A stretch of 64,000 nucleotides of DNA from Candidatus Hydrothermarchaeum profundi (GTDB lineage Archaea > Hydrothermarchaeota > Hydrothermarchaeia > Hydrothermarchaeales > Hydrothermarchaeaceae), in the NCBI GenBank assembly GCA_002011125.2, contig MTMF02000009.1:1208989-1272988 (forward strand), given 5' to 3'. Positions within the stretch are counted from its first letter, which is position 1; every line of letters starts with the position of its first letter. Under the pieces are notes generated by a model. That model was not told where the DNA came from. It did no database searches and saw only the letters and a program-made list of their open reading frames with translations. Below, in pieces: positions 16,161 to 25,421 of the stretch. The translations under genes and the position numbers were made by a program.

Positions 16161-17734
16161 AACAGAATAATTTTCTCTTATTTCTTCTACTTCTAGCTTC
16201 TATTATCTATATTATTTATTACCCCCGTCATAGTATTTTTCCCGATGAGTCAAAATATCTCCTGCTTGGAAAAGAAATCACGGATGGCGAATATTCCGAA
16301 GATTTTTTTCATAGAATGCCATTGATACCATTATCAGAGGCTTTTTTTTACATTCTAGGATTAAATGTTGATGCAATAAAATTTCTGATACCCTTAATCT
16401 TCATATACTTAGCTATACTAACCACTTACCTTCTTGCAAAAGAAATATGTGATAAAAATGTCGCCCAGATATCAGCCATTATATTGGTAGTTTTCCCATT
16501 CTTCTGGAGATGGGGAACTAAAGTACTGGCGGATATTCCTTTATTAGTTATAACAAATTCTCTTCTTTACTTTTTTATTAGGATTAGGGAAAACAATAGA
16601 TTTTTTTTGCATTTCGGCATTGTGATGGGATTAGGATCTATTACGAAACTCTCTTTTTTCATTTTACCTCTTCTACTCTATTCTTACATTTTTATGAGGA
16701 GGAGAGACCTACTTAAAGCAAGAGAATTTTGGATAGGATCTGGGTTTGCGATTTTAATATTCCTTTTTTCTTATATGTTCATACATTTTATTACAGTAGA
16801 AATTGAAACGTCGCAATTTAATAAAATTGGAGAACACTTAATAGATCCAAAACAAAATGTAATTTTTCAAATAATAACGGGAAGATTTTCAAGTGCTAAA
16901 TATCTCGCTAAGTTAATCTTATTCCCTTTGATTATCTTCACCCCTTTTGGCATCTTCGCATTATACAAAAAGGGGGAGAAATTGCTGATTTTTTATTTCT
17001 TCCTTTTTATTGCTCTATTTTTTTTAATTTGGCATATAAGGATAAGAACATTTTCTCCTCTGTATTCCCTCTTCTCTCTATTTGTAGCCCAGGGATATTT
17101 TGAACTAAAGAAAAAACATTTCATAAAAATTCTTTTTATTATCCTAGCAGTAATTTCTTTTTTGGATGCAATCTTTCTCTTAAACTTGGACTCTGAGTCG
17201 AGGTGGGGCGCTGATATACTTGCGAAAGAAATAACTCATCTTGACGGTAATATAGCTAGTGAGTATCTTCCGGATTATCTCAAGGCAAAAACATCGAAGG
17301 AAGTCATCCCCTTTAAAATATACTATGAGGTAGATGGTGAACGTATACCACGAGAAGAAGTTCAGTCTGGTTTTAAGAATGCGAGCCATCCTAGGCATGA
17401 AGAGTTTAGGAGGATATACAATAACCCGGAATACAAGCGGTATCCTTATTTAGAAGACGAGTGGGTTAGAGAAAATGGCGTCGATTATATAGTCCTCTCA
17501 ATTTACGAGGAATGGGAGAGAGAACCTACGGGTGATCATTTCCATCCAAAACTTGGACCCTTTGAGATAAAATTTGTTAAGCGGCCATATAGCAATGGAA
17601 GAGTTCCACCAGATTACGATTTTAGATCTGAATTATATTATAGGCTTGAAGACAGCGAGAAGTATGAAAAAATTGGAGAGGTATATAGAGGAAGCCAGAG
17701 GATTTTCATCATTTACGAGGTGACTTCTCGATAA
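16157..17734 (+). CDS. PMT/ArnT-like membrane glycosyltransferase (GT39/GT83-like)
   Basis: 525 residues: about nine transmembrane segments up to residue 345, then a soluble C-terminal domain. The first extracytoplasmic loop holds 'HSIFPDESKYLLLGKEI', the acidic DE motif used by polyprenyl-phosphate-sugar-dependent GT-C enzymes, and 'VFPFFWRWGTKVLADIPLLVITNSLLYFFI' is typical of the PMT_2 family. It likely transfers a sugar from a polyprenyl-phosphate donor outside the membrane. The 3' end overlaps the convergent GT4 gene by 22 bp. Confidence 0.8.
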   Translation: MKQNNFLLFLLLLASIIYIIYYPRHSIFPDESKYLLLGKEITDGEYSEDFFHRMPLIPLSEAFFYILGLNVDAIKFLIPLIFIYLAILTTYLLAKEICDKNVAQISAIILVVFPFFWRWGTKVLADIPLLVITNSLLYFFIRIRENNRFFLHFGIVMGLGSITKLSFFILPLLLYSYIFMRRRDLLKAREFWIGSGFAILIFLFSYMFIHFITVEIETSQFNKIGEHLIDPKQNVIFQIITGRFSSAKYLAKLILFPLIIFTPFGIFALYKKGEKLLIFYFFLFIALFFLIWHIRIRTFSPLYSLFSLFVAQGYFELKKKHFIKILFIILAVISFLDAIFLLNLDSESRWGADILAKEITHLDGNIASEYLPDYLKAKTSKEVIPFKIYYEVDGERIPREEVQSGFKNASHPRHEEFRRIYNNPEYKRYPYLEDEWVRENGVDYIVLSIYEEWEREPTGDHFHPKLGPFEIKFVKRPYSNGRVPPDYDFRSELYYRLEDSEKYEKIGEVYRGSQRIFIIYEVTSR

Positions 17735-18768
17735 GCCTTTTCGACCTTTTCTATGAAAGCTTCCCATGAATATTTTTTTATTTCTCTTAAACAATTCTTC
17801 CTCATAATCTCTCTCAGCTTTTCGTCCTTTAGCAATATTTCGATATATCTCGCTAGGTTATCCACATCTCTAGGGTCTACAATAAACCCCGTTTCCTCGT
17901 GCTTTATTATTTCAGGTATACCTCCTACTCTGGTTGATATAACTGGTAAACCATAGCTCATGGCTTCTAAGATGACATTAGGCATGCTCTCTACTAGCGA
18001 TGGTAGAACTAGTAGTTTTCCTTGTTTGTAATACTTTGGCATATACTCTGGCAGGACTCTCCCAACAAACTTCACGTTATGCCCCTTGCTCATTCTCTCC
18101 AAGCTTTTTCTCTCAGGTCCGTCTCCTATAATCAGTGTTTCGGGGTGATTTGGAATTCTCTTGAGAGCTTCAATAAGATATCTCACCCCCTTACTCTTAA
18201 CGAGCCTCCCGACATAGAGTATCTTATTACCATTGGAGACTTCTTCTGGAAACTCAATAGCATTGGGTATAACTTTTATTTTTAACCGTGGGAATTCTTT
18301 TAATATCTGTGCCCTTATGGACTCTGCTTGGGTTAAGACTAAATCCGAATTTTTGATGGCGAAGGAGGATAAAAACCTATTCAAGACTCCTGTGCTTTCG
18401 ATTCTAAAATCGGTTCTAACCCAGGTTATACATGGTATACTAAAGCATTTTTTAGCTAATGCGCCTATTACCCCATTTGGTAGGATAATCATGCACTGAA
18501 GTAAATCTATGTTTTTCTTTTCCCTTTTAATCTCTAAAAGAGCAGATGCTATATGAGTTATAAGCCTTAGAACCGGTATGTCCAAATACCATAGCCTCTT
18601 TACTCTGAAACCTTCTATATACTCTTCTCTCTTTCGATTTTGAACTCTCCTAGTGAGAATAATTACTTCATGACTCTTAGCTAAATGTCGAGCCATATGG
18701 TAAGACTGGGTCTCAGTACCTCCCACAGAGTCAGGTGGGAACTCAGAGACTAAAATTGCTATCTTCAT
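17713..18768 (-). CDS. GT4 family glycosyltransferase
   Basis: 351 residues from the ATG at 18768, chosen over the GTG at 18777 because GGTGG lies 5-9 nt before it. Motifs: 'MKIAILVSEFPPDSVGGTETQSYHMARHLA' (N-domain), 'ILYVGRLVKSKGVRYLIEALKRI', 'LLVLPSLVESMPNVILEAMSYGLPVISTRVGGIPEII' (donor domain with E-x7-E). It acts on nucleotide sugars in the cytoplasm; specificity is unknown. Its start region faces the divergent carbamoyltransferase gene, with overlapping promoter DNA. Confidence 0.9.
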   Translation of the reverse strand: MKIAILVSEFPPDSVGGTETQSYHMARHLAKSHEVIILTRRVQNRKREEYIEGFRVKRLWYLDIPVLRLITHIASALLEIKREKKNIDLLQCMIILPNGVIGALAKKCFSIPCITWVRTDFRIESTGVLNRFLSSFAIKNSDLVLTQAESIRAQILKEFPRLKIKVIPNAIEFPEEVSNGNKILYVGRLVKSKGVRYLIEALKRIPNHPETLIIGDGPERKSLERMSKGHNVKFVGRVLPEYMPKYYKQGKLLVLPSLVESMPNVILEAMSYGLPVISTRVGGIPEIIKHEETGFIVDPRDVDNLARYIEILLKDEKLREIMRKNCLREIKKYSWEAFIEKVEKAYREVTS

Positions 18769-18783
18769 GGATTCCACCGTAAT

Positions 18784-18792
18784 TTTTTATAA
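18784..18792 (+). promoter_or_regulatory. Probable TATA box for the carbamoyltransferase gene
   Basis: TTTTTTATAAAG at 18783-18794 lies about 45 bp upstream of GTG 18833 and inside the longer frame that opens at ATG 18767, supporting the shorter start. Confidence 0.35.
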
Positions 18793-18832
18793 AGGTAAAG
18801 GCTCTACCATAATAAAACTAGTGGGTGCTATT

Positions 18833-20533
18833 GTGGAAGTCATTATCGGAGCAAAATGCGTTGGTCACGACTCTTCAATTTTTATTCTTAGAGAAGGTGA
18901 GAAACCTTTTGGCTTGGATAGAGAAAGGCTGACTAGGCATAAGCATGATGTTGGATTTCCCTTTGAGCCTCTAGAGTATGCTTCAGGTATTTTGAAGGAC
19001 TCAAAAGTGTTCTTCTCATTGTCTGACAACACATACTCATTTGCTACCTACAAATTTGGATCTAATAGGAATATCCATTCTTCTGATTTATTAAAAAATG
19101 AAGGAGGCACATATCGCTCTGGCAATCCAATAATCAAAAAGATCAGAAGCCTACCAGTATTAAGAACGCTAAACAAATTAGCAATAGAAAAAATTCTTAG
19201 GGATAATTTGAAGGCTGTGGGATTGGATTCCGAAATTTCGATAAAAATGAGGGACCACCACTTATGCCATGCGGCCTCTGCCTTCTATTTTTCAGGGTTG
19301 AACAAAGCCACGGTAATCACAATAGACGGTGAAGGAGATGGCTACTCTTCCAAGGTCTATATTGGAAGAAAAGGAGAACTGGAATACATCGATGGAACAG
19401 ACTTACACAACTCTATCGGCCATATATACGGATCCTTCACTGAAGCTATGGGGTTGGTAAGAGATAGCGATGAGGGTAAAGTAGAGGCATTGGCTGACTT
19501 CGGGGACCAAGATACAGAGTTGTATCACAAACTCAAACGGAAGGTGAGGGTAAAAGGGCTGAAGATAGAAGTAGACCCTTCCCTAGATTATAAGCGGCAG
19601 GGGATGGGCGTTTTTAGGGGCCTTGTAAGAAAATATGGAGATAAAGATTGTGCAGCAGCCGTTCAAAGGGTTTTGAATGAGGTTGGTGTTGACTTGGTCA
19701 CTAATGCTATCGATGAGCTGGGCTTAAAGGACTTTGCCTTCGCGGGAGGATGCTTCGCTAATGTGAAGATGAATCTCAGGATTTTCGAGGAAACGGACCT
19801 TAGAAGCATGTATGTTTTTCCAGCCATGGGAGATTCTGGTCTTGGTGCAGGGGCTGCTATCATGACGGCACGAGAATTGGGATGGAATACAGATCAATTC
19901 AGGCATCATATGCCGTACTTTGGTCCAGAATACTCCAGGGAAGAAGCTGAGCGAGCGATAAAGAAGTACGGTGAGAAGGTGGAATACGAGTACGAAGAAG
20001 ACTGGCCGGAGAGGGTGGCTGAACTTGTATCCGAAGGAGAGATCGTTGGAATATTCCAAGGAGAAATGGAATATGGTCCGAGAGCATTGGGGAACCGAAG
20101 CGTATTAGCAGACCCTAGGAGACCCCAAGTCAAGGACATTATCAATAGCACCATCAAAAGGAGGAAACCCTACCAACCATTCTGCCCTTCTGTACTTGAA
20201 TCTGAAAGAAAAAGACTATTCGAAAACAGTTACCTTAACAAGCACATGACCTGCGCATTTAGGATGAAAGAAGAATTCAAGAGTGAGCTACCTAGTGCAA
20301 TACACGTCGACGGTACGGCTAGACCCCAGTTTGTCGAAGAGAGAGATAATCCATCGTATTACAGGTTGATCAAAACTTTTAAAGAGTTGACAGGGTATGG
20401 ATTGGTTGTTAACACTTCCTTCAATCTTCATGGAAGGGCGATGGTAATGTCTCCTGACCAAGCGATGCAGGACTTCATGGACTGCGGCCTAGATTATGTA
20501 GTGATTGAGGGATGGATGGTACGGAGAACGTGA
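18833..20533 (+). CDS. NodU/CmcH-type O-carbamoyltransferase
   Basis: Transfers a carbamoyl group from carbamoyl phosphate, via carbamoyl-AMP, to a hydroxyl such as that of a sugar. The Kae1-like N-terminal domain shows 'CVGHDSSIFIL', 'RDHHLCHAASAFYFSG' with the metal-binding histidines, and 'VITIDGEGDGYSSK'. The C-terminal domain has 'GIFQGEMEYGPRALGNRSVLADPR' and 'VVNTSFNLHG', hallmarks of the family. An in-frame ATG at 18767 would add a non-conserved 22-residue extension; GTG 18833 has GGTG six bases upstream and sits properly behind a TATA box. Length (566) is normal. Likely decorates the surface glycan. GC is higher than in neighbouring genes. Confidence 0.88.
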   Translation: MEVIIGAKCVGHDSSIFILREGEKPFGLDRERLTRHKHDVGFPFEPLEYASGILKDSKVFFSLSDNTYSFATYKFGSNRNIHSSDLLKNEGGTYRSGNPIIKKIRSLPVLRTLNKLAIEKILRDNLKAVGLDSEISIKMRDHHLCHAASAFYFSGLNKATVITIDGEGDGYSSKVYIGRKGELEYIDGTDLHNSIGHIYGSFTEAMGLVRDSDEGKVEALADFGDQDTELYHKLKRKVRVKGLKIEVDPSLDYKRQGMGVFRGLVRKYGDKDCAAAVQRVLNEVGVDLVTNAIDELGLKDFAFAGGCFANVKMNLRIFEETDLRSMYVFPAMGDSGLGAGAAIMTARELGWNTDQFRHHMPYFGPEYSREEAERAIKKYGEKVEYEYEEDWPERVAELVSEGEIVGIFQGEMEYGPRALGNRSVLADPRRPQVKDIINSTIKRRKPYQPFCPSVLESERKRLFENSYLNKHMTCAFRMKEEFKSELPSAIHVDGTARPQFVEERDNPSYYRLIKTFKELTGYGLVVNTSFNLHGRAMVMSPDQAMQDFMDCGLDYVVIEGWMVRRT

Positions 20534-20561
20534 TTATCAGGCGTTGAACTGTCTTAAGACT

Positions 20562-21164
20562 CTAATTTTTGTTTTTATTTGTCATCCGAGCAGCAAACAA
20601 CATGCCATCTGAAAAAGCTTCTCTAAACCTAAGTAGATTTTTTATTAAATATCTTCTTTTCCAAGTTGATGTGGTATCGGCATAGTAGTAGAATTCAACA
20701 ACTTTGAAGCCATGCCTTTCAAGTAAGTTCTTCAACGTAAAATAGTCATAATAGCATGTATGTTCAGGATTTGGTTTTGAGAAACCTCTGATAATGATAT
20801 CTAAGAATCGTCTAAATGCAAAAGTGTTTGGGGTTGTTAAGATGAGTACCCCGTTTTCTTTTAAATGTTCTCTTACTCTTTGGAGGAACTCGCCTTGATT
20901 TGACAGGTGCTCGATGATCTCGCCTGCTATAATTACGTCAAATTTTTTGTTTAGCTCCATTGTTTCAACGTTTCCAACGATCACGCCCGGTAAACTACTC
21001 TTTTTAATGTCTATACCAACAAGGCTCCTTGCATGTTTTGAAATAAATGTGTATAAATGGGTTTTTTGTAAATCCTGTCCCACGGAACCGCAGTCTAACA
21101 CTTCTTTCCCTGAAACGTATTTCCTAATTATTTCGAGTCTGTCTTCGAGAACTTTCCTTTTCAT
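20562..21164 (-). CDS. Class I SAM-dependent methyltransferase
   Basis: 200 residues: 'KEVLDCGSVGQDLQKTHLYTFISKHARSLVGIDIKKSSLPGVIVGNVETMELNKKFDVIIAGEIIEHLSNQGEFLQRVREHLKENGVLILTTPN' covers methyltransferase motifs I to III of the UbiE/Methyltransf_23 type. Motif I ('LDCGSVGQD') is slightly degenerate but plausible. Substrate unknown; a sugar or glycolipid is likely from context. It converges on the carbamoyltransferase gene with 28 bp between them, so the two are not co-transcribed. Confidence 0.82.
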   Translation of the reverse strand: MKRKVLEDRLEIIRKYVSGKEVLDCGSVGQDLQKTHLYTFISKHARSLVGIDIKKSSLPGVIVGNVETMELNKKFDVIIAGEIIEHLSNQGEFLQRVREHLKENGVLILTTPNTFAFRRFLDIIIRGFSKPNPEHTCYYDYFTLKNLLERHGFKVVEFYYYADTTSTWKRRYLIKNLLRFREAFSDGMLFAARMTNKNKN

Positions 21165-21546
21165 TTTTTAACAGAAACTGAAATTCGCTATGGTTGTTAA
21201 CATTTTAATGTCTCTATATAAAAATCCTACTTTATCCTATTAGGAGTAATACTTTCTTCCTTTTTATTTTGTTATGTAAAGATTAATTTAACGCATATAT
21301 TAATCCTAAGATGGGAAGTGATTTATAAAAGCCGTAATTTGCAGGTATTTCAAAAAGATTTCAGTTAAAGTGCACATAGGAAGAGGTTCCCAGGTGATGA
21401 TTGAATCTAAGTTGAGTAATTTAAAAGGAACTAAATGCTATAAGGTATTAGATTCTCCGAAAATATTAGATTCTTAGAAAAAAGAATACTTCCAGGGAGT
21501 TTACCTCTCAAATTTTAATTTTTGGGTCCCTATTATGACTTAAAAA
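21165..21546. other. 382-bp gap without a gene
   Basis: AT-rich DNA between the methyltransferase start and the 3' end of the sugar dehydrogenase gene. No frame of useful length on either strand. A lone RTGATGA-like C-box sequence occurs near 21396, but no matching D box follows within snoRNA distance. The promoter of the methyltransferase gene must lie near 21170-21210. Confidence 0.4.
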
Positions 21547-22875
21547 TCAGAGTTGCTCGTAAATGAATCCTTCTTCAATTGCATCTTTATGGTTAAACAT
21601 ACCTTTTATGTCGATCAACACAGGCAATGGGTTCATCTCTTTCTTAATTTCCTTTAATGATAACATTCTAAATTCATCATGCGGGCTAAATACAATTATC
21701 CCATCAATTTCATTAAAGGATAAGTTATCTTGTATGGGAATCTCAAAATAATTTTCTGCCTCCTTTTTATGGACCTTAGGGTCATAACCAATAATTTCAA
21801 CACCATACTCCTTGAGTTCATCTATAATCTCCTTTGCTTTTGATGTTCTTATATCTGAAACGTTCTCCTTGAAGGCAAGACCCAGAATTAGAACTTTTGA
21901 TTTTCTCAGAATCTTCCCAGCTCTATTTAAAGCTTTTATGGTTAGCTCAGCTACATATTTAGGCATATAATTATTAATCTTTCTTCCAGCCAAAATTACC
22001 TGAGGCTCATAGCCTATTTCAATGGCTTTATAGACAAGATAATATGGGTCTACAGGTATGCAATGTCCACCAACTAGGCCTGGATAGTATTTCCCGAAAT
22101 TCCATTTAGTAAATGCGGCCTCTAGCACATCTTTTGTCTTAATTCCCATTTTTCTGAAAATTATTGAAAGTTCATTCATCAGTGCGATATTCAAATCTCT
22201 TTGAATATTTTCAATAACCTTTGCTGCCTCTGCAGTTTTTATATTTTTTGCTACAAATATATTGGAATCTAAGATCTTACCATAAAGTTTTAGTAAAATT
22301 TCCGTAGTTTCTTTTGTGTCTCCGCTCACCACCTTTGTTATAGTCTTCAAAGTGTGTTCTTTATCTCCTGGATTGATTCTCTCTGGAGAATACCCAACCC
22401 AAAATTCTGATTTATATTTCATGCCAGAAGTTCTCTCGATAATAGGTACCATAAACTCCTCAGTTACTCCAGGGTATACTGTTGACTCTAAAACCACTAT
22501 CACTTCTTTTTTAAGATTCCTTCCAATTGTTTTGGAAACACTTTTCAGCAGTCTTAAATCTGGCTGAAAATTCTTTGTAACTGGAGTTGGAACGCAGATT
22601 ATTATTATATCTGCTTCTCTTATTATTCCTTCATCATCAGTAAAAATAATATCGCTGTTATTTAACACTTCTTTTAACTTATTATTTCCTACTTCTGAAG
22701 TATAATCAATACCTCTAATTAAAAGATTAATTTTTTGCCTGTTAATATCAAAACCTCTAACTTTAAAGCCTTTAAAAGCAAATTCCACAGCAAGTTGCAA
22801 ACCTACATAACCCAGTCCAATTATGCAAATTGTAGCTTCACACTTTTCCACTTTTTTCTTAAGCTCGTTCATCAT
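21547..22875 (-). CDS. UDP/GDP-sugar 6-dehydrogenase (WbpA/TviB/WecC type)
   Basis: Oxidises a nucleotide sugar to its uronic acid with two NAD+. The N-terminal Rossmann domain 'TICIIGLGYVGLQLAVEFAFKGFKVRGFDIN', 'CVPTPVTKNFQPDLRLLKS', 'LESTVYPGVTEE', and the catalytic cysteine in 'GGHCIPVDPYYLVYKA' are all present, followed by the UDP-binding C-domain ('GLAFKENVSDIRTSKAKEIIDEL'). The alternative first codon at 22878 is TTG; ATGs at 22875 and 22872 follow GGTTGATG. It overlaps the upstream epimerase gene, matching the dehydrogenase/4-epimerase pairs that make GlcNAc/GalNAc uronic acids. Confidence 0.92.
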   Translation of the reverse strand: MMNELKKKVEKCEATICIIGLGYVGLQLAVEFAFKGFKVRGFDINRQKINLLIRGIDYTSEVGNNKLKEVLNNSDIIFTDDEGIIREADIIIICVPTPVTKNFQPDLRLLKSVSKTIGRNLKKEVIVVLESTVYPGVTEEFMVPIIERTSGMKYKSEFWVGYSPERINPGDKEHTLKTITKVVSGDTKETTEILLKLYGKILDSNIFVAKNIKTAEAAKVIENIQRDLNIALMNELSIIFRKMGIKTKDVLEAAFTKWNFGKYYPGLVGGHCIPVDPYYLVYKAIEIGYEPQVILAGRKINNYMPKYVAELTIKALNRAGKILRKSKVLILGLAFKENVSDIRTSKAKEIIDELKEYGVEIIGYDPKVHKKEAENYFEIPIQDNLSFNEIDGIIVFSPHDEFRMLSLKEIKKEMNPLPVLIDIKGMFNHKDAIEEGFIYEQL

Positions 22876-23797
22876 CAACCAGCCACTTTGTTGTTTTTCT
22901 CAAGCCGTCTTCTAACGGGTATTTAACCCTATACCCAAGCAGTTTTTTAGACTTGGAGATATCTGCAAGAGAGTGGCGGATATCCCCTTTTCTTGGTATT
23001 CCGTAAATTGGTTTAATATTCTTTCCTAGAATTTTATTCATTAATTCGACAAGTTCGTTCAGAGATACTGATCTACCGCAGGCGATATTGAAAATTTTCC
23101 CGCCTATATTTTTTTTCTTAAGTGCAAGAATATTCGCTTCAACCACATTTTTAATATACGTGAAATCTCTGCTTTGTTTACCATCACCATAAATTTCAGG
23201 AGCCTTGTTGTGTATCATTAATTTAAGGAACTTGGGTATTACTGCAGCATACGGTGAATTAGGGTCTTGTCTCGGACCAAAGACATTGAAATATCTCAAT
23301 ATAATAGTTTCGAGTCCATAGACTTCATAAAAAACTTTCGCATAGTACTCGCCCGTTAGCTTGGATACTGCATAAGGAGATAATGGCATAGGGTTCATCT
23401 CTTCATGCTGAGGTAATGGGTTTAATCCATAAATAGATGATGAGGACGCATAAGCAACTTTCTCTACATTTTCTTCTTTGGCTGCGATTAACACATTTAG
23501 TGTTCCTTTAACATTAATATCATTCGTAGTAACCGGGTCTTGCAAAGATCTAGGTACTGAAGGCAATGCAGCTTGATGTAAGATGTAGTCTACCCCTTTT
23601 ACGACTTCTTTCACAAAATTTAAATCCAATATGTCTCCTTCGTATATCTCTATTTCTGTCTCTATCTCTCGCAGATTTTCTCTTTTTCCTGTAAAGAAGT
23701 TATCAAGTATGGCAACTTCATAGCCTCTTCTAAGTAGCTCTATACACAAGTTGGAACCTATAAATCCAGCGCCTCCAGTAACGAGAACTTTGCTCAC
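22859..23797 (-). CDS. UDP-N-acetylglucosamine 4-epimerase-like (WbpP/TviC type)
   Basis: A short-chain dehydrogenase fold, 312 residues: 'KVLVTGGAGFIGSNLCIELL' NAD site, 'SSSSIYG', catalytic YxxxK in 'SPYAVSKLTGE', and 'FNVFGPRQDPNSPYAAVIPKF'. The 'QAALPSVPRSLQDPVTTNDINVKGTLNVL' stretch is characteristic of the WbpP/TviC group acting on N-acetylated UDP-hexoses or their uronic acids. It starts with GTG 23797, with AAGGGA about ten bases upstream. Overlap with the dehydrogenase gene (about 17 bp) indicates an operon supplying an N-acetyl-hexosaminuronic acid. Confidence 0.88.
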   Translation of the reverse strand: MSKVLVTGGAGFIGSNLCIELLRRGYEVAILDNFFTGKRENLREIETEIEIYEGDILDLNFVKEVVKGVDYILHQAALPSVPRSLQDPVTTNDINVKGTLNVLIAAKEENVEKVAYASSSSIYGLNPLPQHEEMNPMPLSPYAVSKLTGEYYAKVFYEVYGLETIILRYFNVFGPRQDPNSPYAAVIPKFLKLMIHNKAPEIYGDGKQSRDFTYIKNVVEANILALKKKNIGGKIFNIACGRSVSLNELVELMNKILGKNIKPIYGIPRKGDIRHSLADISKSKKLLGYRVKYPLEDGLRKTTKWLVDDERA

Positions 23798-24047
23798 TTT
23801 TTTCCCTTCTAACTTTTTACGCTTATTATTTTTATTGGATACAGATTTCCAAACAAGTTATGGAACTTCTTATCTCCATTACTTGATTCCAAGTATACCC
23901 TAACTTTTGGATTTTTATTTCTATTGCCTTGTTCATATATAGTAAAAATTTCACTCTTGGGATTTTCAATTTATCTTTTTCCCGCTTATTTATGGGTATC
24001 GACTTTGATCTTATCTAACTGTATTATTTTCTTATAAATGAGAAGTT

Positions 24048-24054
24048 AAAAAAA
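24048..24054 (-). terminator. Poly-T tract after the flippase gene
   Basis: A run of seven Ts on the minus strand, 19 bp past the stop codon of the flippase gene; archaeal RNA polymerase terminates at such tracts. Confidence 0.3.
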
Positions 24055-24072
24055 TCTTCTATTGAACAAAAG

Positions 24073-25368
24073 TCACTCTCTGAATAGCTCTTCCTTAATT
24101 TTTTTGAATAAAAATATTGTACCTATAAGATATGAAAATATTAGTGAAATAACCGCACCATAGATGCCAAAATGCTGTACGAGGTAAAAAGAAAGTATTA
24201 TCATTATAGTTGATATAATTAATATAGTCATGGTAAATATTTTAGCGCCATTCTCTCCTATGGAAACTGCAAACCATGTTAAGAGTGAATAGACAAAAAA
24301 TTGCAATGAACCATAAACAAATAATATTAGCAAAAGAAACTTTAAAGGATATCCCGGACCGTATAGTTTCAAAATCACGAATGATATCAATAGAAGAGCA
24401 GGGAAAAGTGCTGGAGATTTTAATAAGAACATTTTCACCTTTAAAAAAAACTCTTTTTTGTCATGGTGTCGTGATGCTTCTGGGAAAAAAACCATAGATA
24501 TCGTCGTCACGAAAAACCCTACTAAGCTGAAAGTTGAGAAATAATAAGCTTGATAAATCCCGACATCCTCTAGAGACATGAAAAAATTGATGAGTATCTT
24601 GTTGATGTTCTCCGTCACCGATACAGAAAATATACCCAAAACAATGAAAGACGAGAATCTCAGCAAGCTCTTGACATAATCCCTACTAAAAGAAATAATA
24701 AGGTTTTTCCTGAACTCTGGTATTATAATACTGGCAGACAAGACATAGCCGATAATGAAGGCATATACGGGGGGTCTAGCCCCCTGAAAGTGGTCTATGA
24801 AAATGACTACGAAGATGGCAGTTGAGATACCCCATAAGACGTTTATAGCGCTTAATTTTCTCATTTCATTGAGCCCCTGAGATATTTTCTGACTTAAAAC
24901 CCAAAATGTGTAGGCAATAGCCATTACGATCGCCGCATGAAAATAGCGGGGGGAGATTGAGATTAAATTTGCAAAAAAGCCCGCAGTAGAATAGAAAATA
25001 ATAGAAAAAAAGGAAGTAAATAATAAAATGGAAAAGATCCCTGAAGAAAAAATCTTCTTTCTCTCGATATCATTTTCCTCTGGCGCCAAGTATCTAACCA
25101 TAGCTGTCCCAATACCAAATAACATAGGGACGTACAGTAAGTGAGAGACTGATATAATAAGGGCAAATTTCCCATACTCGTCTGCCCCTAGAGACCGGCC
25201 AATATAGACTTGAATGAAAACCGAAAAAAACTTAGATAAAGATAGGGCGGTGAAAACGAAGGTAAGATCCTTCAAAAAATTTTTCGCTCGAGTTCCTGGA
25301 GTACCTCCAAATATTTTCGAGTAAACCCAAAAAATGAATCCTGCAATTACTTCTTTGATCTTGTCCAT
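24073..25368 (-). CDS. Wzx-type polysaccharide flippase (MOP superfamily)
   Basis: 431 residues with about 12-14 hydrophobic helices, starting 'TRAKNFLKDLTFVFTALSLSKFFSVFIQVYIGRSLGADEYGKFALIIS', the standard opening of the polysaccharide biosynthesis protein / RfbX family. It likely moves lipid-linked oligosaccharides across the membrane. The longer frame opening at TTG 25386 is unlikely; ATG 25368 sits about 25 bp after a TATA box (25388-25399) and would be leaderless. Divergent from the GT4 gene at 25422. Confidence 0.88.
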   Translation of the reverse strand: MDKIKEVIAGFIFWVYSKIFGGTPGTRAKNFLKDLTFVFTALSLSKFFSVFIQVYIGRSLGADEYGKFALIISVSHLLYVPMLFGIGTAMVRYLAPEENDIERKKIFSSGIFSILLFTSFFSIIFYSTAGFFANLISISPRYFHAAIVMAIAYTFWVLSQKISQGLNEMRKLSAINVLWGISTAIFVVIFIDHFQGARPPVYAFIIGYVLSASIIIPEFRKNLIISFSRDYVKSLLRFSSFIVLGIFSVSVTENINKILINFFMSLEDVGIYQAYYFSTFSLVGFFVTTISMVFFPEASRHHDKKEFFLKVKMFLLKSPALFPALLLISFVILKLYGPGYPLKFLLLILFVYGSLQFFVYSLLTWFAVSIGENGAKIFTMTILIISTIMIILSFYLVQHFGIYGAVISLIFSYLIGTIFLFKKIKEELFRE

Positions 25369-25387
25369 TGCGTGTATTCTTTTCAAT

Positions 25388-25399
25388 AATATTTAAAAA
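25388..25399. promoter_or_regulatory. Shared bidirectional TATA element
   Basis: AATATTTAAAAA lies between the divergent starts 25368 (minus) and 25422 (plus). It is about 25 bp from each ATG, so one AT-rich element could serve both genes as leaderless promoters. Confidence 0.5.
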
Positions 25400-25421
25400 T
25401 CTAACCTGCTCATCTTGCTAT

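Noticed and set aside
21390-21450. C/D box small RNA
   Set aside because: A C-box-like GTGATGA is present, but no properly spaced D or D' box was seen.
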